Positions 42,446 to 49,642 of a DNA stretch of 57,333 bases are shown here, in pieces. This stretch comes from DASZQY01 sp036511595 (GTDB taxonomy: Bacteria; Pseudomonadota; Alphaproteobacteria; Rhizobiales; Kaistiaceae). The notes beneath the pieces were generated by a model that saw only the letters and a program-made list of their open reading frames with translations, was not told the DNA's origin and made no database searches. How positions within the stretch are numbered: the stretch's first letter is position 1; each line of letters opens with the position of its first letter. Location: positions 1 through 57,333 of the forward strand of contig DATCBY010000009.1 of assembly GCA_036511595.1 (NCBI GenBank), given 5' to 3'. The position numbers and the translations under genes are program-made.

Positions 42446-43617
42446 TGGCCGCTTCCCGTCGTCGTGGAGGTTGTGGTGGTTGGCGGCGTGACGTCCGGCG
42501 ACGGCGATATCAGAGGCCCGACACCATTGTCCGTCAGCGGCTGCAGCGGCAGATAAGGCACGACGCCGTTGGTGCTGCCTGCACCCCTGTCGATGATGAC
42601 CTTGTCGACGTTGCCGAGCACCTGCTCCATCGTCTCCAGGTACATGCGCCGGCGGGTTACGTCGGGAGCGGCCTTGTAGCTTTCATAGACCTTGTCGAAG
42701 CGATCGGCCTGGCCTTGCGCCTCGGCGATGATGCGGTCGCGGTAGGCGGCGGCGGCTTCGGTAATCTGCGAGGCCTGGCCCTTGGCTTCCGGCACGACCT
42801 TGTTGGCGTAGGTCTGTGCTTCGTTCTGCACGCGGTCGGCATCGGCGCGCGCCGCCTGGACGTCGCGGAACGAGGCAATGACGTCGCCCGGCGGATCGAC
42901 CTTGAGGAGCTGGACCTGCGTTACCAGGATGCCGGAACCGAACTCGTCGAGTGTCTTCTGGATAAGCGCCTCGACCTTGGTCTCGGTGATCTGCCGCGCC
43001 TGGGTCAACAGCGGCTGAATATTCGATTGGCCGACGACCTCGCGCATAGCGCTCTCGGAAACCGCCTTCACGGTGCCCTGCGGGTCCTGCATGTGGAACA
43101 GGTAGTCGGGGGCGCTGTTGATGATCCAGAACACGGCGAAGTCGATGTCGACGATGTTCTCGTCGCCGGTGAGCATCAGGCTCTCTTCCGGAATGTCGCG
43201 ACCCGCGGCGCCGTTCTCGTCCTGACCCTGGCCGATGATGACACGGTTCAGCGTCGTTACCTCCGGCGTGTAAACCGTCTCGATCGGATACGGCAGGCGG
43301 AAGTTCAGGCCGGGTTGCGCGTCGCGGGCGTAAGCGCCGAAGCGCAGCACAACGCCGACCTCGTTCGGCTGCACGCGGAAGGTGAAGAAGAAATACGCCG
43401 CGAAAACCAGAACCAGCGCGAGAATGGCGATCAGCGCGACGGGATTGACGTTGCCGGTACCGCCGCCACCCGGCAGCACGCGGCGCAAGCGATCCTGGCT
43501 GCGCCGGAGAAGCTCTTCCAGATCAGGCGGCGTCGAACCGGTGTTGCGCGGACCCTGCCCCCAAGGACCGCCATTGCCGCCTTTCCAGCCACCGCTGGCG
43601 TGAATGATACCGGGCAT
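42442..43617 (-). CDS. hflK: HflK, membrane protease modulator (SPFH family)
   Basis: A 391-residue partner of HflC. The N-terminal 55 residues are Gly- and Pro-rich (GGWKGGNGGPWGQGPRN), then a single helix (ALIAILALVLVFAAYFFFTF, about 63-82), the SPFH domain (RVQPNEVGVVLRFGAY, LMLTGDENIVDIDFAVFW) and a coiled coil (AQTYANKVVPEAKGQASQI). The C-terminus is Pro- and Thr-rich. The first gene of the hfl pair; folA lies 138 bases upstream on the same strand. The Gly-rich cytosolic tail is typical of alphaproteobacterial HflK. Confidence 0.94.
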   Translation of the reverse strand: MPGIIHASGGWKGGNGGPWGQGPRNTGSTPPDLEELLRRSQDRLRRVLPGGGGTGNVNPVALIAILALVLVFAAYFFFTFRVQPNEVGVVLRFGAYARDAQPGLNFRLPYPIETVYTPEVTTLNRVIIGQGQDENGAAGRDIPEESLMLTGDENIVDIDFAVFWIINSAPDYLFHMQDPQGTVKAVSESAMREVVGQSNIQPLLTQARQITETKVEALIQKTLDEFGSGILVTQVQLLKVDPPGDVIASFRDVQAARADADRVQNEAQTYANKVVPEAKGQASQITEAAAAYRDRIIAEAQGQADRFDKVYESYKAAPDVTRRRMYLETMEQVLGNVDKVIIDRGAGSTNGVVPYLPLQPLTDNGVGPLISPSPDVTPPTTTTSTTTGSGQ

Positions 43618-43755
43618 CTCGCTCCTTAGGGGCTGTCGGCGCAGAACCGGGCGCTTTCGAAGGCATCATGCGTTCAGGGCGGGGTTATAGCAACCGCACC
43701 GGACTTGCAACGCGACCAGCGTGGCAGTCTTAACTGGTGCCTGTGCGACCGGGCT

Positions 43756-44259
43756 TCAAGCCGCGACAACACGGTCATATACGACGAATTCGGTAGCGGC
43801 GCTGTCCTTTTCGCCTGCCGCGAAGCGTTCCTGCGAACTCGCCTTCCAGATGCCCGGATCGATCGGCGGGAAGTGCACATCCCCTTCCGGGGTCGCTTCG
43901 ACGTGCGTGATATAGAGCCGGTCGGCGCGGCCGATCGCCGCCGCGTAGATCTCGGCGCCGCCGATCACCATGATCTCGGCAGCGCCTCCGGCAATTGCGA
44001 TCGCAGCGTCGAGGCTGGCGGCGACACGCACGCCATCGTGGAAACCGGCGCCGCCGCGGGTGACGACAATGTTGGTACGCCCGGGGAGCGGCTTGCCTAT
44101 CGACTGAAACGTCCGGCGGCCCATGATGACCGGCTTGCCGATGGTCAGCCGGCGAAAGCGCTGCAGATCGCTGGACAGGCGCCAGGGCATCTTCTGCGCC
44201 GCGCCGATGACGCCGTTCCGTGCGACGGCCGCGATCAGCGCCAGATGCGCATGGTTCAC
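43756..44259 (-). CDS. folA: Dihydrofolate reductase
   Basis: DHFR regenerates tetrahydrofolate with NADPH. The protein of about 167 residues has LALIAAVARNGVIGAAQKMP, WRLSSDLQRFRRLTIGKPVI (with the catalytic Asp region), MGRRTFQSIGKPLPGRTNIV and IMVIGGAEIYAAAI. A GTG at 44259 gives the normal length and lies 22 bases after the thyA stop; a longer TTG start at 44292 would overlap thyA. ThyA consumes methylene-tetrahydrofolate and yields dihydrofolate, which this enzyme recycles, so the adjacency is functional. Confidence 0.93.
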   Translation of the reverse strand: MNHAHLALIAAVARNGVIGAAQKMPWRLSSDLQRFRRLTIGKPVIMGRRTFQSIGKPLPGRTNIVVTRGGAGFHDGVRVAASLDAAIAIAGGAAEIMVIGGAEIYAAAIGRADRLYITHVEATPEGDVHFPPIDPGIWKASSQERFAAGEKDSAATEFVVYDRVVAA

Positions 44260-44281
44260 GACTGCCTGGGTTCCGTGGCCA

Positions 44282-45076
44282 TCAGACGGCAACTTCCGCC
44301 TTGATGTGCGGGTGCGGGTCGTAGCCTTCGAGCGCGAAGTCGTCGTAGACGAAGTCGAAGATGGAGTGGACTTCCGGGTTGAGCCGCATGCGCGGCAGCG
44401 GGCGCGGCGAACGGGAGAGCTGCAGCCGCGCCTGCTCGACGTGGTTGAGATAAAGGTGCGCGTCGCCCAGGGTGTGCACGAACGTGCCGGGCTTCAGGCC
44501 GGTGACGTGCGCCATCATCATCGTCAGCAGCGCGTATGAGGCGATGTTGAACGGCACGCCAAGGAAGATGTCGCCGGAGCGCTGGTAAAGCTGGCAGGAG
44601 AGCTTTCCATCCGCGACGTAGAACTGGAACAGGCAATGACAGGGCGGCAGCGCCTGCTTGTCGACGTCGGCAGGGTTCCACGCGGTGACGATCAGGCGGC
44701 GGGAGTCCGGGTTGCGCCTGATCTGATCGACCACCGTTTTGATCTGGTCGATGGAGCCGCCTTCCGGCGTCGGCCACGAGCGCCACTCGGCGCCATAGAC
44801 CGGCCCGAGATTGCCATCGCCATCCGCCCAAGCGTCCCAGATGCGCACGCCATTGTCCTGCAGGTAACGGACGTTGGTGTCACCGGACAGGAACCAGAGC
44901 AGCTCGTGGACGATCGACTTCAGGTGCACCTTCTTGGTGGTGACCAGCGGGAAACCGTCAGCCAGATCGAAACGCATCTGGTGGCCGAAGATCGACAGCG
45001 TTCCCGTGCCGGTGCGGTCGGTCTTGCGGACGCCGGTCTCGAGCACCTGGCGCATGAGGTCGAGGTATTGACGCAT
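44282..45076 (-). CDS. thyA: Thymidylate synthase
   Basis: ThyA methylates dUMP to dTMP with methylene-tetrahydrofolate. The 264-residue protein is full length: RTGTGTLSIFGHQMRFDLAD near residue 21, ELLWFLSGDTNVRYL, the active-site loop ALPPCHCLFQFYVADGKLSC with nucleophile Cys146, QRSGDIFLGVPFNIASYALL and HLYLNHVEQARLQL. It precedes folA on the same strand. The presence of ThyA rather than ThyX makes DHFR necessary for folate recycling. Confidence 0.96.
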   Translation of the reverse strand: MRQYLDLMRQVLETGVRKTDRTGTGTLSIFGHQMRFDLADGFPLVTTKKVHLKSIVHELLWFLSGDTNVRYLQDNGVRIWDAWADGDGNLGPVYGAEWRSWPTPEGGSIDQIKTVVDQIRRNPDSRRLIVTAWNPADVDKQALPPCHCLFQFYVADGKLSCQLYQRSGDIFLGVPFNIASYALLTMMMAHVTGLKPGTFVHTLGDAHLYLNHVEQARLQLSRSPRPLPRMRLNPEVHSIFDFVYDDFALEGYDPHPHIKAEVAV

Positions 45077-45123
45077 ACGGGCGATTCAATCCGATTCCAC
45101 GGCGGTCGACAACTGCGGCAGGC

Positions 45124-45552
45124 CTATTCGGCCGGCTGGACCGCCCCGGACGGCATGGCGCTGCGGGAAAGCGTGGCGCGGCCGATGAGAAACGCGATCA
45201 GCGCGCAGACGACCATGGCCAGCACGACGGGCAGCGGCTTGCCGGTCGAAAATGCGCTGACGATGCCGACGACCGCCACGCCGACCACCAGTTGCAAGGT
45301 TCCCATCAGCGCCGACGCCGTGCCAGCCGTGGCCCCATAGTTTTCGAGCGCCAGGGCCGCGGTCGACGGAATGACAAGACCCATCGCGCCGAACGATACG
45401 AACATCAGGCCGGCGAGCACGAATACGTTGTCGACGCCGGCAAGAGTCAGTGCGAGCAGCAGCGACATTACCGTCAGGTAGAAGGTCAGCGCGCCGTTGA
45501 CCACGCCCGGCAAGCCGAAGCGGCGGCCGAGCCTGCCGGTGAGCTGCGCCAT
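45124..45552 (-). pseudogene. Truncated Bcr/CflA-type MFS drug transporter, C-terminal part
   Basis: Only the last four to five membrane helices of a 12-helix major-facilitator protein remain: LTFYLTVMSLLLALTLAGV, NVFVLAGLMFVSFGAMGLVI (with the PSTAALALENYG loop typical of Bcr/CflA proteins), TASALMGTLQLVVGVAVVGI and VVLAMVVCALIAFLIG. Family-like sequence begins abruptly near 45552; upstream there is no MFS sequence, so the first two-thirds of the gene has been deleted. A 142-residue product from ATG 45552 is possible but could not transport. This is the only clear gene wreck in the core half. Confidence 0.75.
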
Positions 45553-45687
45553 CGGCGCTTGCGGATGCCTCTTATACCGACACATTGTGCACTGCAACAT
45601 TCTTGCAAGCGGCGGCAAAATGATGGCGCCCCACTGTGTCAACAAAATCACTCTGCCATCGGCTGCCGCCAGATTGCGGCAGGAGCG

Positions 45688-46752
45688 TCAGGCGGTGGCC
45701 GGAACCGGCTTCTCTGCCGACGTCGCCAGCGCCTTGCGGACCGCCGGAGCGACCCTGGTGCCAAACAACTCGATGGAATGCATGAGCTGCGCATGCGGCA
45801 GCGCGCCGACGCTGAACTGGATGAGAAAGCGGTCGTGCTGGAAGATTCCGTGCTGATAGAGAATCTTCTCGACGACCTGCTCCGGACTGCCGACGACCGC
45901 CGCGCCGCGCAACGCCAGGCCGGCGTCGAACTGCGCCCGCGTGGTCGGCGGCCAGCCGCGCTCGCGCCCGATCCGCGTCATCGCTTCGGCGAACGGTGGA
46001 AACGCTTCATCCGCGGCCTGCTGCGACGTATCGGCGACGTAGCCATGCGAGTTGATGGCGACGGGAAGTTTCGCGGCGCCGTGGCCGGCCTGCGTGGCGG
46101 CGTCGCGATAGAGGTCGACAAGCGGGGCGAAATGCGCCGGCTGGCCGCCAATGATGGCGACAGCGAGCGGCAGGCCGAGGATGCCGGCGCGCACGACCGA
46201 TTCCGGCGTGCCGCCGACGGCGATCCAGACCGGCAGCGGATTCTGAACCGGGCGCGGATAGACGCCCTGCTCCTTCAGCGGCGGACGATGCTTGCCCGCC
46301 CATGTTACGCGCTCGCCGGCGCGAATCTTCAGCAGCAGTTCGAGTTTCTCGGCGAACAGCGAGTCGTAGTCGCGAAGGTCGTAGCCGAATAACGGGAACG
46401 ACTCGATGAACGACCCGCGCCCCGCTATGATCTCGGCGCGGCCGTTCGAGATGAGGTCGAGCATCGAGAATTCCTCGAACACCCGCACCGGATCGTCGGA
46501 CGACAGCACCGTAACGGCGCTGGTCAGACGGATGTTTTTCGTGCGCGTCGCGGCGGCCGCAAGCGCAACCGCTGGAGCCGAAACCGCAAAGTCCGGCCGA
46601 TGGTGCTCGCCGATGCCGAAGACGTCGAGGCCGAGCTGATCGGCCAGTTCTACCTCTTCCATGAGATTGCGGAAGCGTTGCGCCGGATCGATGCGCCGTC
46701 CGGTCTTCGGGTCCGGGCTCATCTCCGCGAAGGTGTAAACGCCAAGTTCCAA
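45688..46752 (-). CDS. LLM-class flavin-dependent oxidoreductase
   Basis: A 354-residue luciferase-like TIM-barrel flavoprotein. ELGVYTFAEMSPDPKTGRRI at the start, LDVFGIGEHHRPDFAVSAPA near residue 40, RVFEEFSMLDLISNGRAEII and ESFPLFGYDL follow the Atu2307/SP_0267-type subfamily, whose members use FMNH2 for oxidations of unknown substrates. VGSPEQVVEKILYQHGIFQH near 290 is the typical substrate-channel segment. It is divergent from ssrA and has its own start 165 bases from the tmRNA transcript. Cytosolic; physiological role not known. Confidence 0.85.
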   Translation of the reverse strand: MELGVYTFAEMSPDPKTGRRIDPAQRFRNLMEEVELADQLGLDVFGIGEHHRPDFAVSAPAVALAAAATRTKNIRLTSAVTVLSSDDPVRVFEEFSMLDLISNGRAEIIAGRGSFIESFPLFGYDLRDYDSLFAEKLELLLKIRAGERVTWAGKHRPPLKEQGVYPRPVQNPLPVWIAVGGTPESVVRAGILGLPLAVAIIGGQPAHFAPLVDLYRDAATQAGHGAAKLPVAINSHGYVADTSQQAADEAFPPFAEAMTRIGRERGWPPTTRAQFDAGLALRGAAVVGSPEQVVEKILYQHGIFQHDRFLIQFSVGALPHAQLMHSIELFGTRVAPAVRKALATSAEKPVPATA

Positions 46753-46887
46753 GGTGTGGGCTCCTCGCGGGCGATGCCCGCCATTTGCGCAAGTGGCTCA
46801 CGCGCTAGGTGGCGCAGGCAACCGGCGTCCGCAAGCAGGCACCGAAACCTCACCATGGCGGGGCTTTGCCGCGATCGGGCGCTCCCT

Positions 46888-46915
46888 TTGCACAAGCGCC
46901 GCGAATCCCTATATT
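46888..46915 (+). promoter_or_regulatory. ssrA promoter
   Basis: TTGCAC (46888-46893) and TATATT (46910-46915) are separated by 16 bases, close to consensus for a housekeeping sigma factor, and predict a transcript start near 46922, right where the acceptor piece begins. Confidence 0.7.
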
Positions 46916-46921
46916 CCGGGG

Positions 46922-47216
46922 TGCCGGAGCAATCCGGATATGGCGATAAATGGCCATCGTAATAAACCCTACGGACCCGGGGGCAGTACCCGGCGCCTCC
47001 ACCATCTGCGGGGGCGAAATAGGATCGACGAGGGCGTAAAGGGTGTGTTTTTGCTCGGCATGGTACCGCCGTTATCGGGCCATTCTATAGTTGCTAATGA
47101 CAACTATGCCGAGGCTCGCCTCGCCGCGTAAGCGGTTAGGTAACCTCATCTAAAGCCCTTTCCGGTTCGCACCGGAAAGGCGGGGTTCGGAGGCACCTGG
47201 CAACAGAAGCCTCCAC
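46922..47216 (+). ncRNA. ssrA: Two-piece (circularly permuted) tmRNA
   Basis: The alphaproteobacterial permuted arrangement is complete. The acceptor piece comes first and ends CGCCTCC-A-CCA at 46994-47004. After a five-base TCTGC spacer, the coding piece starts at 47010 with GGGGGCG, which pairs with CGCCTCC (one G-U pair) to rebuild the tRNA-like acceptor stem, followed by GAAATAGGATCGACG. The tag is read from GCT at 47093 to GCG 47128 with stop TAA 47129-47131: ANDNYAEARLAA, added after the charged alanine. The 3-prime part closes with the hairpin GGAGGC/GCCTCC (47189-47214). tmRNA rescues stalled ribosomes and marks products for ClpXP. sspB, encoding the tag-binding adaptor, follows at 47291. 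Confidence 0.95.
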
Positions 47217-47290
47217 TTATTCTCGGGCGGGGCCGGCGCGGATGCGGGGTCCCGTTCCGGCATCCGGGGCCACGAAGCGCGGCAGGAACG

Positions 47291-47803
47291 ATGGCCGAAG
47301 ATCTGATCCGATACGACATCCTGGCGCAGGACGCGCTGCGCGGCGTCGTGCGCAAGGTGCTGTCCGAGGTCGCCCGCACGGGCCTGCCCGGCGAGCATCA
47401 TTTCTTCATATCTTTCTCGACAACCGCCCCCGGCGTGCGCATCTCGTCGCGACTGCTGGCGCAGTATCCGGAAGAGATGACCATCGTCATCCAGCACCAG
47501 TACTGGGATCTGGCGGTTACCGAGCACGCGCTGGAGATCGGGCTGTCGTTCAACGGCGTGCCGGAACGCCTGTTCGTGCCGTTCACCGCGGTCAAGGGAT
47601 TTGCCGATCCTTCGGTCGGCTTCCAGTTGCAGTTCGTTCCGATTACCGCTCCGGTGGCGGTCGCCGAGACCGCGCCGGAGACGCCGCCGGTTGTCCTCGT
47701 TCCGCCGACGCGGAAGGCGGACGGGGCCGAAGCCGACGAGGATGCGGACGGCCCGGCACCGGAGGCGCAGGTGGTAAGCCTCGACGCCTTCCGGAAGAAA
47801 TAG
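47291..47803 (+). CDS. sspB: ClpXP adaptor SspB (alpha type)
   Basis: A 170-residue alpha-type SspB that binds the ssrA tag and hands tagged proteins to ClpXP. The folded core includes IRYDILAQDALRGVVRKVLS, LPGEHHFFISFSTTAPGVRI, YPEEMTIVIQHQYWDLAVTE and FNGVPERLFVPFTAVKGFAD. A flexible acidic linker follows, and the last residues VVSLDAFRKK probably form the ClpX-binding tail (inference from the family layout). It lies about 75 bases downstream of the tmRNA whose tag it recognises, so substrate tag and adaptor are encoded side by side. fumC starts two bases after its stop. Confidence 0.9.
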   Translation: MAEDLIRYDILAQDALRGVVRKVLSEVARTGLPGEHHFFISFSTTAPGVRISSRLLAQYPEEMTIVIQHQYWDLAVTEHALEIGLSFNGVPERLFVPFTAVKGFADPSVGFQLQFVPITAPVAVAETAPETPPVVLVPPTRKADGAEADEDADGPAPEAQVVSLDAFRKK

Positions 47804-47804
47804 A

Positions 47805-49205
47805 ATGGACGCCAAGAAGAAGACCCGCACCGAGACGGATTCGTTCGGGCCGATCGAAGTGCCCGCCGAACGCTACTGGGGGGCGCAGGCCGAGCGATCG
47901 CTGGAAAATTTTCCGATCGGCACCGAGACACAGCCGGCGCCGATCATTCGTGCGCTCGGCCTCATCAAACGCGCCGCCGCCGAGGTCAACATGGACCTCG
48001 GCAAGCTCGATCCGAAAGTGGGCGAGGCCATTGTGAAGTCGGCGCAGGAAGTCGCCGAGGGCAAGCTTGACGCGCACTTTCCGCTGGTTGTCTGGCAGAC
48101 CGGGTCCGGCACCCAATCGAACATGAATGCCAACGAGGTGATCGCCAACCGCGCCATCGAGATGCTTCGCGGCGTCATCGGCTCGAAGACGCCGGTGCAT
48201 CCGAACGATCACGTCAACATGAGCCAGTCGTCGAACGATACCTATCCGACGGCCATGCACGTCGCCGCATCGGAGGAAATCCGCCACCGCCTGATCCCGT
48301 CGCTGCAGATGCTGCGGAACGCCCTCAACGACAAGGCAATGGAGTGGGCGCACATCATCAAGATCGGCCGCACGCATACGCAGGACGCTACGCCCCTCAC
48401 GCTCGGCCAGGAATTCTCGGGCTACACGCAGCAAGTCGAGAACGGCATCGAGCGTGTCGAGCAGACCATGCCGAAGCTGATGCAGCTTGCCCAGGGCGGC
48501 ACCGCCGTCGGCACCGGGCTGAACGCTCCGCCGGGATTTGCGGAGCGTTTCGCCGACCGCGTCGCCGCGCTCACCCGCATGCCCTTCACCTCGGCGCCCA
48601 ACAAGTTCGAGGCGCTCGCCGCCCACGACGCGATGGTCTTCTCGCACGGGGCGCTCAACACGGTGGCGGCCAGCCTCTTCAAGATCGCCAACGACATCCG
48701 GCTGCTCGGTTCGGGTCCGCGTTCCGGCCTCGGTGAGTTGCTGCTGCCAGAGAACGAGCCGGGTTCGTCGATCATGCCGGGCAAGGTCAACCCGACCCAG
48801 TGCGAGGCGCTGACTCAGGTTTGCGTTCAGGTCTTCGGCAACAACGCCGCCATCACCTTCGCGGGCAGTCAGGGGCACTTCGAGCTCAACGTCTACAATC
48901 CGGTGATGGCGTACAATTTCCTGCAGTCGGTACGGCTGCTGGCGGATGCCGCGGCGAGCTTCACGGAGCGTTGCGTCGTGGGCATCAAGGCCAACGAGGA
49001 ACACATCAAGGCGCTGATGCAGCGTTCCCTGATGCTGGTGACCGCGCTGGCGCCGACCATCGGCTACGACAAGGCGGCGGAAATTGCCAAGGCGGCGCAC
49101 AAGCGCGGCACGACGCTGCGCGACGAAGCGCTTCGCCTCGGCTACGTGACGGGCGAGGATTTCGACCGGATCGTCCGGCCGGAAGACATGCTCGGACCGA
49201 AGTAG
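47805..49205 (+). CDS. fumC: Fumarate hydratase, class II
   Basis: FumC interconverts fumarate and malate in the citric acid cycle without an iron-sulphur cluster. The 466-residue protein has the fumarase/aspartase signature GSSIMPGKVNPTQCE near residue 320, the substrate-site blocks QTGSGTQSNMNANEVIANRA near 103 and HPNDHVNMSQSSNDTYPTAM near 130, and the catalytic His in KIGRTHTQDATPLTLGQE. Its ATG is separated from the sspB stop by one base, so it is in one transcript with sspB and the two small genes downstream. Confidence 0.96.
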   Translation: MDAKKKTRTETDSFGPIEVPAERYWGAQAERSLENFPIGTETQPAPIIRALGLIKRAAAEVNMDLGKLDPKVGEAIVKSAQEVAEGKLDAHFPLVVWQTGSGTQSNMNANEVIANRAIEMLRGVIGSKTPVHPNDHVNMSQSSNDTYPTAMHVAASEEIRHRLIPSLQMLRNALNDKAMEWAHIIKIGRTHTQDATPLTLGQEFSGYTQQVENGIERVEQTMPKLMQLAQGGTAVGTGLNAPPGFAERFADRVAALTRMPFTSAPNKFEALAAHDAMVFSHGALNTVAASLFKIANDIRLLGSGPRSGLGELLLPENEPGSSIMPGKVNPTQCEALTQVCVQVFGNNAAITFAGSQGHFELNVYNPVMAYNFLQSVRLLADAAASFTERCVVGIKANEEHIKALMQRSLMLVTALAPTIGYDKAAEIAKAAHKRGTTLRDEALRLGYVTGEDFDRIVRPEDMLGPK

Positions 49206-49222
49206 GTCGACGGCAGGCCAGC

Positions 49223-49414
49223 ATGGCCGAGATCATCAACCTTCGCATTGCCCGCAAGGCGAAAGCACGCGCCGGGCGTGAACAGACTGCGGCGGAGAAG
49301 CGGCGCCTCTTCGGACGCAGCAAGACCCAGAAGCTGGCGGAGGCGGCCGAGCGCGAGCGGACCGAGCGAACGCTCGCCGCCCATCGCCGGGATTCGGACG
49401 ACAAGCCCGAATGA
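49223..49414 (+). CDS. DUF4169 family small protein
   Basis: A 63-residue basic, helical protein of the DUF4169 family: MAEIINLRIARKAKARAGRE, then AAEKRRLFGRSKTQKLAEAA. The family occurs in alphaproteobacteria, usually beside the ribbon-helix-helix gene that overlaps its stop here (ATGA, 49411-49414). It starts 17 bases after fumC. Function unknown; the composition would suit nucleic-acid or ribosome contact, which is only a guess. Confidence 0.8.
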   Translation: MAEIINLRIARKAKARAGREQTAAEKRRLFGRSKTQKLAEAAERERTERTLAAHRRDSDDKPE

Positions 49415-49632
49415 GCAAGCGCTCGCTGACGGTCGCCGGCCACCGCACCAGCATCTCGCTGGAAGACCCGTTCTGGGAGGCGCTTGCCGAAATCGCCGCC
49501 GCCCGGCGGCTCAGTGTTGCCGGAGTCGTAGCAGCCATCGATCGCGGGCGTCCCGACGGCCACAATCTCTCCGCCACCATCCGGGTCGCCATTCTCGACT
49601 GGTACCGCAAGGGCGCGGCTGTACGCGGCTGA
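49411..49632 (+). CDS. Ribbon-helix-helix domain protein
   Basis: A 73-residue protein annotated by pattern as a ribbon-helix-helix fold: RTSISLEDPFWEALAEIAAA (beta strand and first helix) and RLSVAGVVAAIDRG, then LSATIRVAILDWYRK as the final helix. Such proteins dimerise and bind DNA, but this subfamily is uncharacterised. Coupled to the DUF4169 gene by a four-base start/stop overlap. It converges with the giant AsmA gene, ten bases apart. Confidence 0.78.
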   Translation: MSKRSLTVAGHRTSISLEDPFWEALAEIAAARRLSVAGVVAAIDRGRPDGHNLSATIRVAILDWYRKGAAVRG

Positions 49633-49642
49633 GCGGCTGAGG

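Noticed and set aside
47643..49100. Open frame of 485 codons antisense to fumC and sspB
   Set aside because: No recognisable domain; fumC and sspB are unmistakable on the other strand.
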